From Pseudomonas sp. JQ170C (lineage in GTDB: Bacteria; Pseudomonadota; Gammaproteobacteria; Pseudomonadales; Pseudomonadaceae), in contig NZ_CP141608.1 of NCBI RefSeq assembly GCF_035581345.1, positions 2,510,501 through 2,574,500 on the forward strand: DNA of 64,000 nucleotides, read 5' to 3'. Of the stretch, positions 18,537 through 27,240 are shown piece by piece (position 1 is the stretch's first letter; each line of letters begins with the position of its first letter). The notes beneath the pieces are model-generated. The model ran no database searches. It worked only from the letters and a program-made list of their open reading frames with translations, and was not told the origin of the DNA. Both the position numbers and the translations under genes were made by a program.

Positions 18537-19040
18537 ATGCGCCGGGCGTTGCCCAGGCTGTTGGCACTGTCGCTGTGCGGCGCAAGTGCGCCGCTGGATG
18601 CGGCGCTCACCAGCACCTTTCAGGTCAGTGCCATGGTGGTTGCGGGGTGCCTGGTGGTGGGGGGCACAAGCAACTACGGGACCCTGGATTTCGGCACTTA
18701 CCCGGCACTGTCCACCGGCAACGTGACCACCGCGTTGGGGGGAGCCACAGTGACCTTGCAGTGCACCCCGGGGGTCAGCCTGAGTATGAGTGTCGATGCC
18801 GGCCAGAACAGCGCCAGCGGTACCCGCAACCTCAAGCGCAGCAGCGGCGCATCGCTGGTGGCCTATCAGCTGTTTCGCGATGCCGGTTTCAGCCAGGGCC
18901 TGGGCATCAACCAGAACGTGCCGGTGACCTACAGCGATCCGGCCGCCATCAAGCTGCCGGTGTACGCCCGGGCACAGCTGACCGGCAACGTACCCGCCGG
19001 CAGCTACACCGATGTGGTGCAGGTGGTGCTGACTTTTTAA
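18537..19040 (+). CDS. Csu-type pilus subunit, spore coat U domain (4)
   Basis: A 167-residue SCPU pilin with a signal peptide ending near DAALTS. Landmarks are VAGCLVVGG (first Cys), YGTLDFGTYPAL, TLQCTPG (second Cys), the DAGQNSASGTRNLKRSSG loop, YQLFRDAGF and the C-terminal strand VVQVVLTF. It is the fourth small subunit before the chaperone gene, whereas the described csu operon has three (csuA/B, csuA, csuB). Forty bases with an AAGGAG site separate it from the chaperone. Confidence 0.87.
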   Translation: MRRALPRLLALSLCGASAPLDAALTSTFQVSAMVVAGCLVVGGTSNYGTLDFGTYPALSTGNVTTALGGATVTLQCTPGVSLSMSVDAGQNSASGTRNLKRSSGASLVAYQLFRDAGFSQGLGINQNVPVTYSDPAAIKLPVYARAQLTGNVPAGSYTDVVQVVLTF

Positions 19041-19079
19041 CGCCCGGTCAAAGGACGCTACAACAACAAGGAGCAAGGC

Positions 19080-19871
19080 ATGGGGGCTAGCGCGGACGAT
19101 ATGCGCAAACGAATCAACGGCTTGGCCTGTGGCCTGGCACTGCTCTGCAGTGCGCCGTTGCAGGCGGCGACTTCGGTGTTGATCTGGCCGATCGACCCGG
19201 TGCTCGAGGCGGGCCAGAAGGCGGGGGCCTTGTGGCTTGAAAACCGCGGCAGCGAGCCGGCCAACCTGCAAGTGCGGGTGTTCGCCTGGCGCCAGGGCGA
19301 GTTCGACGATCAGTACCAGGCCCAGCGCGAGATCATCGGCAGCCCGCCGGTGGCCAACATTGCCCCGGGGCAGAAACAGCTGATCCGCCTGACCCGCACC
19401 GGCACCTCGCCGGTGGGCCAGGAGCAGGCCTACCGCATCATCATCGATGAGATCCCTCCGGCATTGCCGCCCGCGGCCAGCGCCGACAAACCCCAGGCGG
19501 CGATCCGCTTTCAGATGCGTTATTCGGTGCCCTTGTTTGTCTATGGCGAAGGCTTGTGGGGCAAGACCGATGCCAGCGGCCAGCGCGGCGGCGCCGGGGT
19601 CGGCAAGCCGGCACTGAGCTGGCGGCAGGTGACGGTGGGGGGTAAGCCCTATGTGGAAATCCGCAACACCGGGCCGGTGCATGCCCGGCTGACCGATGTG
19701 GTGCTGCAGCAGGGCGGCCAGAGCCGGCCGCTGGTGGAAGGCTTGCTGGGCTATGTGCTGCCCGGTGCCAGCATGCGCTGGCAGGCGCCGCAGCCGACGA
19801 CGGCAGCCACCGTACTCAAGGGCCGGATCAACGGACAGGAACCGGCGCAAGCCCTGAATCAAGGGCAGTGA
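19080..19871 (+). CDS. periplasmic pilus chaperone (CsuC-like)
   Basis: A 263-residue periplasmic chaperone with two Ig-like domains that completes the fold of each pilin by donor-strand complementation and delivers it to the usher. After the signal peptide (cleavage near LQAATS) come VLIWPIDPVLEAGQ, LWLENRGSEPANLQVRVFAW, the conserved GQKQLIRLTR strand and YRIIIDEIPP, all typical of the PapD/FGL-type chaperone N-domain. AAGGAG lies 6 bases before the ATG at 19080; a second in-frame Met seven codons later is possible. Confidence 0.9.
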   Translation: MGASADDMRKRINGLACGLALLCSAPLQAATSVLIWPIDPVLEAGQKAGALWLENRGSEPANLQVRVFAWRQGEFDDQYQAQREIIGSPPVANIAPGQKQLIRLTRTGTSPVGQEQAYRIIIDEIPPALPPAASADKPQAAIRFQMRYSVPLFVYGEGLWGKTDASGQRGGAGVGKPALSWRQVTVGGKPYVEIRNTGPVHARLTDVVLQQGGQSRPLVEGLLGYVLPGASMRWQAPQPTTAATVLKGRINGQEPAQALNQGQ

Positions 19872-19916
19872 GTACCAGCAAGTAGCACCACATCAGGGGC
19901 CAGGGAGGACCCGGTA

Positions 19917-19937
19917 ATGGTCGGATATTGTGTGTGA
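19917..19937 (+). CDS. possible six-codon leader ORF coupled to the usher start
   Basis: An ATG at 19917, placed 5-7 bases after a strong GGGAGGA, opens the peptide MVGYCV and ends in a TGA at 19935-19937. That stop overlaps the GTG (19934-19936) at which the usher frame most likely starts. The good ribosome site therefore serves this mini-ORF, while the usher start is fed by reinitiation. It may be a coupling device or chance. Confidence 0.35.
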   Translation: MVGYCV

Positions 19938-22285
19938 GCGTTTCTCTGGCCGCGACACGCCGCCTGGCGCTGAGGGCTTGCGGCTTGACCGTACTGGGCT
20001 GTGGGCCGCTGTTCGGCGGCGAACTGCCGCCGCCCCCGGCCTCCCTGGAGGCGGTCGCCGACGCGCCGTTGTTTCTGGAGCTGGTGGTCAATCAGATGAG
20101 CAGCCCTGAGCTGGTGTCGGTGCAGCAACGCGCCGGGCGCCTGTACATGGCCGCCGCCGACTTGCGGGCTGCCGGCATCGACTTGCCCGGCGAGCATGGC
20201 GCCGAGGTTGCACTGGACAGTATTGCGGGCCTGCACAGCGACTACGACAGCCAGGGCCAGCGGCTGCTGGTGCAGGTGCCGCCGGCCTGGCTGCCGACCC
20301 AGCGCATCGGCGGTCGCCAGCTGTCGCCGGCCAGCGAAGCGCACAGCAGCTTCGGCGCGTTGTTCAACTATGACCTGTACCTGAACGACACCGATGATGG
20401 CGGCCGCTACCTGGCCGCCTGGAACGAGCTGCGCCTGTTCGACGGCTGGGGCACGTTGTCGACCACCGGGCAATGGCGCCAGGCTTTGGGCGGCGATCAA
20501 TTCGACGACAGCCAGGAAGGCTTTCGCCGCTACGACACCACCTGGCGCTACACCGATGAAGTGCGCGTGCTGACCCTGGAAGCCGGTGACGTGCTCAGCG
20601 GCGCCTTGCCCTGGACCAGCTCGGTGCGTCTGGGCGGCCTGCAACTGTCCCGTGACTTTGGCGTGCGCCCGGACCTGGTCACTTATCCGCTGCCGGCCTT
20701 TGCCGGTGAAGCCGCGGTGCCTTCGTCGGTGGATCTGTTCATCAACGGCTACAAGAGCTCCAGTGCCGATCTGCAACCTGGCCCCTACACCCTGACCAAT
20801 GTGCCGTTCATCAACGGTGCAGGGGAGGCGGTAGTGGTGACCACCGACGCCCTGGGCCGCCAGGTGTCGACCACCTTGCCGTTCTATGTCACCAGCGCCC
20901 TGCTGCAACAAGGCCTGGCGGATTTCTCGGTGGCAGCCGGCAGCCTGCGCCGCGACTACGCGATCCGTGATTTTGCCTATGGCCCGGGTGTGGCCGCCGC
21001 CAGCCTGCGTTATGGGCTCAGCGACGTCATTACCCTGGAAAGCCATGCCGAGGCCGCCGAGTCCCTGGCCCTTGGCGGGCTGGGCGCGAACGTGCAGGTG
21101 GGCAACTGGGGCGTGGTCAACGGCGCCGTGAGCCAGAGCAGCTTTGACAGCCGCAGCGGTCAGCAAGTGAGCCTGGGGTATCAGTACAACAGTCGCCGGC
21201 TGGGCTTTAACTACCAGCGGCTGCAACGCCACGGCGACTATGCCGACCTGTCGCTGGTCGACAGCCCCGACACGCGCCTGAGCCAGCGCAGCGAGCAAGC
21301 CACGCTGAGCCTGAACCTGGACCAGTACGGCAGCCTGGGGGCCGGCTATTTCGATGTGCGCGCCGGTGACAACAGCCGCACCCGGTTGCTCAACGTGAGC
21401 TGGAGCAAGTCGCTGTGGGCCAACAGCAGCCTGTACCTGTCGGCCAACCGCGAGATCGGCGATAGCCAGTGGGCGGTGCAGGCGCAACTGGTGATCCCGT
21501 TCGACCTGCGCGGCACCCTGGCCATGAGCGTGGAGCGCAACCAGGCCGGGGAAAACCTGCAGCGGGTCAATTACAGCCGTGCAGTGCCAAGCCAGGGCGG
21601 TGTGGGTTTCAACCTCGGTTACGCCGATGGCGACCGCGAGGCGTACCGGCAGGCCGACCTGACCTGGCGCCTGCAATCGGTGCAACTGCAGGCCGGGGTG
21701 TATGGCAGCGACACCAGCACGACCCGCTGGGCCGATGCCAGCGGCTCGCTGGTGTGGATGGATGCCGGGGTGTTCGCCGCCAACCGCATCGACGATGCCT
21801 TTGTGGTCGTCAGCACCGACGGCTTTGCCGATGTGCCGGTGAACTACGAAAACCAGCGGGTGGGCCGTACCGACAAGAACGGTCACCTGCTGGTGCCCTG
21901 GAGCAGTGGCTACTACCGGGGCAAGTACGAAATTGACCCGATGGAGCTGCCCAGCACCGTGCGGGTGCAGCAAGTCGAACAGAAGGTGGCGGTGCGTCGT
22001 GGCACAGGCTATTTGCTGGAATTCCCGATGCGCAATGTGGTGGCTGCCAGTCTGCAGTTGGTGGATGCCAGCCAGAAGGACCTGCCGTTGGGGAGCCAGG
22101 TGCTGCACGAGCAGAGTGGCGCCCAGGCGGTGGTGGGCTGGGACGGGCTGGTCTATCTGGAGGGGCTGGCGCCCGACAACAGCCTTGAGGTGGCGCTGGC
22201 CGGCGGTGGTCGTTGCCGGGTGCAGTTCACGATGGACGGCGATCAGCAGCAGGTGCCGCTGATCGGGCCGCTGGTATGCCGGTGA
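19934..22285 (+). CDS. outer-membrane pilus usher (CsuD-like, FimD/PapC family)
   Basis: The pore and assembly platform of the pilus in the outer membrane, about 783 residues. After a basic, hydrophobic signal region come the N-terminal periplasmic domain (ELVVNQMSSPELV), the barrel with DTTWRYTDEVRVLTLEAGD and SVRLGGLQLSRDFGVRPDLVTYPLP (positions about 210-260), the plug region (SVDLFINGYKSSS), and the C-terminal domains with NYENQRVGRTDKNGHLLVPW-like sequence. I chose the GTG at 19934, which overlaps the stop of a six-codon leader ORF; a TTG at 19928 is the alternative. The tip adhesin gene overlaps its end by 10 bases. Confidence 0.9.
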   Translation: MSVSLAATRRLALRACGLTVLGCGPLFGGELPPPPASLEAVADAPLFLELVVNQMSSPELVSVQQRAGRLYMAAADLRAAGIDLPGEHGAEVALDSIAGLHSDYDSQGQRLLVQVPPAWLPTQRIGGRQLSPASEAHSSFGALFNYDLYLNDTDDGGRYLAAWNELRLFDGWGTLSTTGQWRQALGGDQFDDSQEGFRRYDTTWRYTDEVRVLTLEAGDVLSGALPWTSSVRLGGLQLSRDFGVRPDLVTYPLPAFAGEAAVPSSVDLFINGYKSSSADLQPGPYTLTNVPFINGAGEAVVVTTDALGRQVSTTLPFYVTSALLQQGLADFSVAAGSLRRDYAIRDFAYGPGVAAASLRYGLSDVITLESHAEAAESLALGGLGANVQVGNWGVVNGAVSQSSFDSRSGQQVSLGYQYNSRRLGFNYQRLQRHGDYADLSLVDSPDTRLSQRSEQATLSLNLDQYGSLGAGYFDVRAGDNSRTRLLNVSWSKSLWANSSLYLSANREIGDSQWAVQAQLVIPFDLRGTLAMSVERNQAGENLQRVNYSRAVPSQGGVGFNLGYADGDREAYRQADLTWRLQSVQLQAGVYGSDTSTTRWADASGSLVWMDAGVFAANRIDDAFVVVSTDGFADVPVNYENQRVGRTDKNGHLLVPWSSGYYRGKYEIDPMELPSTVRVQQVEQKVAVRRGTGYLLEFPMRNVVAASLQLVDASQKDLPLGSQVLHEQSGAQAVVGWDGLVYLEGLAPDNSLEVALAGGGRCRVQFTMDGDQQQVPLIGPLVCR

Positions 22286-23247
22286 AACGCCTGCTGGCGA
22301 GCCTGGCCGTGCTGGCCAGTTCCCAGGCCTATGGATTGTGCGCCGTGGTGTCGTCGGCACCGGCAAGCTTTGGCTCGGTGAGTTCCTCCCTGGTGCTCAG
22401 TGCGGTGCAGTCCGCGTCGACCACCAATGCCGGCCTGCAATGCACCGGCTCGCTGCTGACCTTGCTGCGCAGCGACGACCACTTCTTCGCCACGTTCAAA
22501 CCCATTGCCAACACCACCGGGCTGGTGGGGCCGAGCGGCGATGTCATCCCCTACACCCTGTACGCCAACAACAGCCTCAGTTTCCCCATTACCCGCAACG
22601 TCGCCTATGACTTCGCCCGCAACGGCATCATCGATGCCTTGGGGCTGCTGAACGGGACCACGCCCAAGTCGGCGCCGATCTACCTGAAGACCCAGGTCGG
22701 CGCCAATGTTGCCGCCGGCCTTTATCAAGAGACCCTGTCGGTGTACTGGAATATCGACTACTGCTGGGGCATTGGCGTGGGGAGCCTGTGCCTGGGGCGG
22801 CAGAAGCTCGAAGGTACGACCAACCTGACGATCAGCCTGACAGTGACCAACGATTGCCAGATCACCACGCCGAACATCAGCTTTGGCAGCGCCCCGGTGG
22901 TGGCGGGCTTTGGCACCGTCAACGGTAACGTGAACATTGCCTGTACCAAGGGCAGCTACTACTCCGTGGGGCTGGACGATGGCCAGAATGTGGCAGGGGG
23001 GCGACGGCGGATGAAATCGGCGGCCAGCAACTACCTGGCCTACGACCTCTTCAAAAGTGCCGGCACTGTGCGCTGGGGCAAGCTCACCAGTGCGCGCCGT
23101 GCCAGTACCGATGCCGACATCAACCCAGGTGCCGGCACCGGTATCGGCAGCCAGGTGTTCAATTACAACGCCAAGGTCTACACCGACCAGGCCACACCGC
23201 CGGCCGGGGCCTATCAGGACAGCATCATTCTCGATGTGCAGTTCTGA
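22276..23247 (+). CDS. two-domain spore coat U tip adhesin (CsuE-like)
   Basis: The last pilus gene codes for a 323-residue secreted protein with two SCPU domains, as in CsuE, the tip adhesin whose exposed hydrophobic finger loops give binding to plastics and other surfaces. A signal peptide ends at AYG/LCAV. Domain 1 spans about 20-180 and contains the Cys pairs LCAV/LQCTG plus an extra YCWGIGVGSLC pair. Domain 2 (about 190-323) has TNDCQI, NISFGSAP, IACTKG and the C-terminal strand SIILDVQF. The ATG at 22276 overlaps the usher stop. Confidence 0.88.
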   Translation: MPVKRLLASLAVLASSQAYGLCAVVSSAPASFGSVSSSLVLSAVQSASTTNAGLQCTGSLLTLLRSDDHFFATFKPIANTTGLVGPSGDVIPYTLYANNSLSFPITRNVAYDFARNGIIDALGLLNGTTPKSAPIYLKTQVGANVAAGLYQETLSVYWNIDYCWGIGVGSLCLGRQKLEGTTNLTISLTVTNDCQITTPNISFGSAPVVAGFGTVNGNVNIACTKGSYYSVGLDDGQNVAGGRRRMKSAASNYLAYDLFKSAGTVRWGKLTSARRASTDADINPGAGTGIGSQVFNYNAKVYTDQATPPAGAYQDSIILDVQF

Positions 23248-23349
23248 CACCGGCCGCCGCCGCTGATCCGTATAAATCCCCCAAACCTGAATCTGTAACT
23301 CAGTACACCCGAACGCCATAGTAAGGGCCTTCGTGATGAGGTCCGAACC

Positions 23350-25032
23350 ATGTATCAATATGACGAGTATGACCGTGCGCTGGTGTTCGAGCGCGTGGCG
23401 CAGTTTCGCGATCAGGTGCAACGTTTCATGGGCGGCGAGCTGTCTGAAGAAGAGTTCCTGCCCCTGCGCCTGCAAAATGGCCTGTACCTGCAAAAGCACG
23501 CCTACATGCTGCGGGTGGCCATTCCCTACGGCACCCTTGGCGCGCGCCAGATGCGTACCCTGGCGATGATCGCCCGTGAGTACGACCGCGGCTACGGGCA
23601 CTTCACCACCCGCCAGAACATCCAGTTCAACTGGATCGAATTGGCCCAGGTGCCCGACATCCTCCAGCGCCTGGCCGAGGTCGAGATGCACGCCATCCAG
23701 ACCTCCGGCAACTGTGTGCGCAACATCACCACCGAGGCGTTCGCCGGGGTCGCTGCCGACGAGTTGCTCGACCCGCGCCCGCTGGCCGAGATCTTGCGCC
23801 AGTGGTCGACCATCAATCCTGAGTTCCTGTTTTTGCCACGCAAGTTCAAGATCGCCATCTGCTCGGCCCGAGAAGACCGGGCGGCGATCATGATGCATGA
23901 CATCGGCCTGTACCTGTACCGCGACGCCCAGGGCCAGATGTGCCTGCGGGTGATGGTCGGCGGTGGCCTGGGGCGCACGCCGATCCTGGGCTTGCAGATT
24001 CGCGAGGGGCTGCCCTGGCAGCACTTGCTGTCGTATGTCGAGGCGATCCTGCGGGTGTACAACCGCCATGGCCGGCGTGACAACAAGTACAAGGCGCGGA
24101 TCAAGATCCTGGTCAAGGCCCTGGGGATCGACGCCTTTGCCCGTGAGGTGGAGCAGGAGTGGCAGCACATCAAGGATGGCCCGGCGCAACTGACCGAGGA
24201 CGAGTTCCAGCGAGTGTCCGCGGCGTTCGAGCCGCCGGCCTACGCCAGTGTTATCGACGAAGCGCTGGCCTATGAAACCCACCTGGCCCAGGACCATGCC
24301 TTTGCCCGCTGGGTGGCCTGCTGCGTCAAGCCCCACAAGGTGCCGGGCTACGCCAGTGTGGTGCTCTCGACCAAGCCGGGCGAGGCTTCGCCGCCAGGCG
24401 ACCTGACGGCCGCTCAGATGGAGGCGGTGGCGGACTGGTCGGAGCAGTTCGGTTTCGGCGAGATCCGCATCGCCCATGAGCAGAACCTGATCCTGCCGGA
24501 TGTGCGCAAGCAGGACCTGCACGCACTCTGGCGCCTGGCCTGCGAACGCGACCTGGGGACCGCGAACATTGGCCTGCTGACCGATATCATCGCGTGCCCT
24601 GGCGGGGACTTCTGTGCCTTGGCCAATGCCAAGTCGATCCCCATTGCGCAGTCGATCCAGCGCTGCTTCGACGACCTGGACTACCTGCACGACCTGGGTG
24701 AGCTGAGCCTGAACATCTCGGGGTGCATCAATGCCTGCGGCCATCACCACATCGGCAATATCGGCATCCTGGGCGTCGACAAGAACGGCAGCGAGTGGTA
24801 CCAGATCACCCTCGGTGGGGCGCAGGGCAAGCACAGCACCCTGGGCAAGGTGATCGGCCCCTCGTTCAGCGCCGCCGAGATCCCGCGGGTGATCGAGCAG
24901 ATCATCGCCACCTACTGCGCCTACCGCGAGCTGGACGAGCCCTTCGTCGATACCGTGCGCCGGGTGGGGCTGGAGCCGTTCAAGGAGCGGGTCTATGGCA
25001 AACGGCCGGAGGCGCTCATATGCGTAATGTGA
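23350..25032 (+). CDS. cysI: assimilatory sulfite reductase, siroheme subunit
   Basis: Six-electron reduction of sulfite to sulfide for cysteine synthesis. The 560-residue protein has the duplicated ferredoxin-like/siroheme layout of the nitrite/sulfite reductase family. HFTTRQNIQFNWI and TSGNCVRNIT bind substrate and siroheme. The 4Fe-4S ligands are in ACPGGDFCALAN and SGCINACGHHHIGNIG. No flavoprotein (CysJ) is encoded nearby, as is usual in Pseudomonas, where electrons come from another donor. It overlaps the DUF934 gene by 13 bases, a pairing typical of this genus. Confidence 0.93.
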   Translation: MYQYDEYDRALVFERVAQFRDQVQRFMGGELSEEEFLPLRLQNGLYLQKHAYMLRVAIPYGTLGARQMRTLAMIAREYDRGYGHFTTRQNIQFNWIELAQVPDILQRLAEVEMHAIQTSGNCVRNITTEAFAGVAADELLDPRPLAEILRQWSTINPEFLFLPRKFKIAICSAREDRAAIMMHDIGLYLYRDAQGQMCLRVMVGGGLGRTPILGLQIREGLPWQHLLSYVEAILRVYNRHGRRDNKYKARIKILVKALGIDAFAREVEQEWQHIKDGPAQLTEDEFQRVSAAFEPPAYASVIDEALAYETHLAQDHAFARWVACCVKPHKVPGYASVVLSTKPGEASPPGDLTAAQMEAVADWSEQFGFGEIRIAHEQNLILPDVRKQDLHALWRLACERDLGTANIGLLTDIIACPGGDFCALANAKSIPIAQSIQRCFDDLDYLHDLGELSLNISGCINACGHHHIGNIGILGVDKNGSEWYQITLGGAQGKHSTLGKVIGPSFSAAEIPRVIEQIIATYCAYRELDEPFVDTVRRVGLEPFKERVYGKRPEALICVM

Positions 25033-25514
25033 TTGCCTTGCGCAACGGTGAGGCACAGCTGCTGGCCGACGACGGCTGGCAGTTGCTGCGCCACGTTGAA
25101 CAACTGCTGCCCGAAGGCTTGCTGATTCTGCCGCTAGCCGACTGGCTGGACCGCGAAGCGCAACAACCAGCCGGCCGTGACGGCCTGTGGCTGGGGCCGG
25201 ACGATGAGATCGAAGCGCTGGAGCCGTGGTTGGCGCAGGTGGCACTGATTGCCATCGACTTCCCGAGCTTTCGTGACGGGCGCGGTTACAGCCAGGCGTA
25301 TCTGCTGCGTACTCGCCTTGGCTGGCAGGGCGAATTGAGGGCGGTGGGGGATGTGCTGCGCGACCAGCTCAGTCATATGCGCCAATGCGGTTTCGACAGC
25401 TTTGCGGTGCGCGAAGACAAGTGCGCCGAGGATGCCTTGAAGGGGCTGGCGGGAATGAGCGTGCTGTACGGCCGTTCGGTCATTGAGCCAAGGCCGCTGT
25501 TCCGCCGCCGCTAG
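25020..25514 (+). CDS. DUF934 protein, sulfite-reductase partner
   Basis: A 164-residue cytoplasmic protein of the DUF934 family, almost always found beside cysI or nitrite/sulfite reductase and presumed to help sulfur assimilation; its biochemical role is unknown. Conserved family parts visible are DFPSFRDGRGYSQAYLLR, GELRAVGDVLRDQL and QCGFDSFAVRED. The ATG lies inside the 3' end of cysI, so translation is coupled. Its TAG stop shares the palindrome CTAG (25511-25514) with the stop of the convergent phosphate transporter gene. Confidence 0.88.
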   Translation: MRNVIALRNGEAQLLADDGWQLLRHVEQLLPEGLLILPLADWLDREAQQPAGRDGLWLGPDDEIEALEPWLAQVALIAIDFPSFRDGRGYSQAYLLRTRLGWQGELRAVGDVLRDQLSHMRQCGFDSFAVREDKCAEDALKGLAGMSVLYGRSVIEPRPLFRRR

Positions 25515-27127
25515 AACACCTGGCGCAGGAGCCAGTACAGCCCGCCGGCCATCACGATCGCGGCAGGCAGCGTCAGTACCCAGGCCATCATCAGGTTGAC
25601 GATGGTGCGCATCTGCAGCCCCGAGCCATTGGCAACCATGGTGCCGGCCACCCCTGATGACAGCACATGGGTGGTCGAAACCGGCATGCCGTACATGTCG
25701 GCCACGCCAATGGTGCACATCGCCACCAGTTCTGCCGAGGCGCCCTGGGCGTAGGTCAGGTGGGTCTTGCCGATTTTTTCCCCGACCGTGACCACGATGC
25801 GCCGCCAGCCGACCATGGTGCCCAGGCCCAGGGCAATGGCCACGGCAATCTTGACCCACAGTGGAATGTAGCGGGTGGCGTCATCGAGCTGGCGCTTGAA
25901 CAGTTGCACCTTGTCCTGGGTGTCGGGGGTGAACGTGACCAATTGGTGCTTGTTGATCAGGCGGATGGTTTCGCTGGTCAGGTACATGTCGTTGCGCACA
26001 TTGGCCATGGCTTCGGCAGGCACGCGGTTCAGGGAACCGTAGCCTTTGACTTCCTCGCCGATCGAACCGGCCAGGGCCGCCAGGGCCGGGACCAGCTCAG
26101 GGCTGGCGGCAGGCTGGCGAATGAAGTCGCTCAAGGTCTGTCGTGGGTCAGCCGTCAGGTGTTGCGGGGCGCTGCGCTGCAAGGCGTGTTGGGTGACTTC
26201 GGCGACCGCTGCGAACTGCAGCGATTGCTCGGCCGGCATGGTGCGGTTCAGGGCATAGGCCATGGGCAAGGTGCCCACCAGGATGAGCATGATCAGGCCC
26301 ATGCCTTTCTGCCCATCGTTGGAGCCGTGGGCAAAGGACACGCCGGTGCAGGTCAGAATCAGCAGGCCGCGAATCCACCAGGGCGGCGGGGTGTTGCCTA
26401 CGGGGGCCTGGTACAGGTCCTGGCGCTTGACCAGGTGGCGCAGCGCCAGCAGCAACAGCGCGGCGCAGGCAAAGCCCACCAGGGGCGAGAGCAACAGTGA
26501 ATACCCGACTTTTGCCGCCTGGGACCAGTCCACACCGCTGGTGCCGTCACGGCCGTGCATCAGGGCGTTGGCCACGCCAACGCCGATGATCGAGCCAATC
26601 AAGGTATGCGAGGAGGAGGCCGGCAGGCCCAGCCACCAGGTGCCCAGGTTCCAGATAATGGCCGACAACAGCAGGGCGAAGACCATGGCAAAGCCTGCCG
26701 AGGAGCCGACCTTGAGAATCAGCTCGACCGGTAACAGGGCAATGATGCCGAAGGCCACGGCACCGCTTGAAAGCAGCACCCCGAGGAAGTTGAAAAATCC
26801 GGACCAGACCACCGCCACCGAGGCGGGCAGCGAGTGGGTGTAGATCACCGTGGCCACGGCGTTGGCCGTGTCGTGAAAACCATTGACGAACTCGAAGCCC
26901 AGGGCGATCAGCAGGGCCACTCCCAGCAGCAGGAAGGGCGTCCAGGTGGTGATGACCGTGCCGGTGGCGTCGATGTCGCGAAACAGGCTCCAGGCGGTAT
27001 AGAACAGTCCACCCAGCAGTAAGCCGAAGAACAGGATCAGGGTATTGCGGCCGGGCTTGTGATGCAGGCGTGGCCGTGGATCGGCTGTGGCCAGCGTTGG
27101 GTGGCTGGTCAGCGTCGGGGTAGTCAT
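25511..27127 (-). CDS. PiT-family inorganic phosphate transporter
   Basis: A 538-residue inner-membrane symporter for metal-phosphate or proton-phosphate uptake. Both PiT repeats are seen: GFEFVNGFHDTANAVATVIYT in the first half and SFAHGSNDGQKGMGLIML in the middle, each with the GxND/HDTANA signature. The C-terminal copy AEL..TIGVADMYGMPVSTTHVLSSGVAG completes the fold. A large cytoplasmic loop (about 300-440) separates the two halves, as in PitA. It has its own promoter region shared with the divergent DUF488 gene, where a possible Pho box lies at 27176-27193. Confidence 0.92.
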   Translation of the reverse strand: MTTPTLTSHPTLATADPRPRLHHKPGRNTLILFFGLLLGGLFYTAWSLFRDIDATGTVITTWTPFLLLGVALLIALGFEFVNGFHDTANAVATVIYTHSLPASVAVVWSGFFNFLGVLLSSGAVAFGIIALLPVELILKVGSSAGFAMVFALLLSAIIWNLGTWWLGLPASSSHTLIGSIIGVGVANALMHGRDGTSGVDWSQAAKVGYSLLLSPLVGFACAALLLLALRHLVKRQDLYQAPVGNTPPPWWIRGLLILTCTGVSFAHGSNDGQKGMGLIMLILVGTLPMAYALNRTMPAEQSLQFAAVAEVTQHALQRSAPQHLTADPRQTLSDFIRQPAASPELVPALAALAGSIGEEVKGYGSLNRVPAEAMANVRNDMYLTSETIRLINKHQLVTFTPDTQDKVQLFKRQLDDATRYIPLWVKIAVAIALGLGTMVGWRRIVVTVGEKIGKTHLTYAQGASAELVAMCTIGVADMYGMPVSTTHVLSSGVAGTMVANGSGLQMRTIVNLMMAWVLTLPAAIVMAGGLYWLLRQVF

Positions 27128-27175
27128 GATGACTCCGGGTTACGTTACCTCAGGCCTCCAGCATAAGAACTGTGC

Positions 27176-27193
27176 ATGACGTCGACATGACCT
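27176..27193 (-). promoter_or_regulatory. candidate Pho box upstream of the PiT gene
   Basis: On the minus strand, AGGTCAT (27193-27187), four bases, then ACGTCAT (27182-27176): two related heptamers at the 11-base period of a Pho box (consensus CTGTCAT-N4-CTGTCAT). Each heptamer matches 5 of 7 consensus bases. It is about 50-65 bases from the transporter start codon. Confidence 0.35.
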
Positions 27194-27240
27194 CGGTCAA
27201 TAAATGCCTCTACGCTGACAGGATCAATGGGAGAAATCCG

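Noticed and set aside
19872..19940. Frameshift in the usher gene
   Set aside because: The usher is complete from its N-domain on; the other-frame ATG encodes only six codons and looks like a leader rather than a broken N-terminus.
22243..25245. 1000-codon open frame on the minus strand opposite the pilus tip gene and cysI
   Set aside because: Both genes on the other strand have intact family motifs; the antisense product is compositionally biased and spans unrelated genes.
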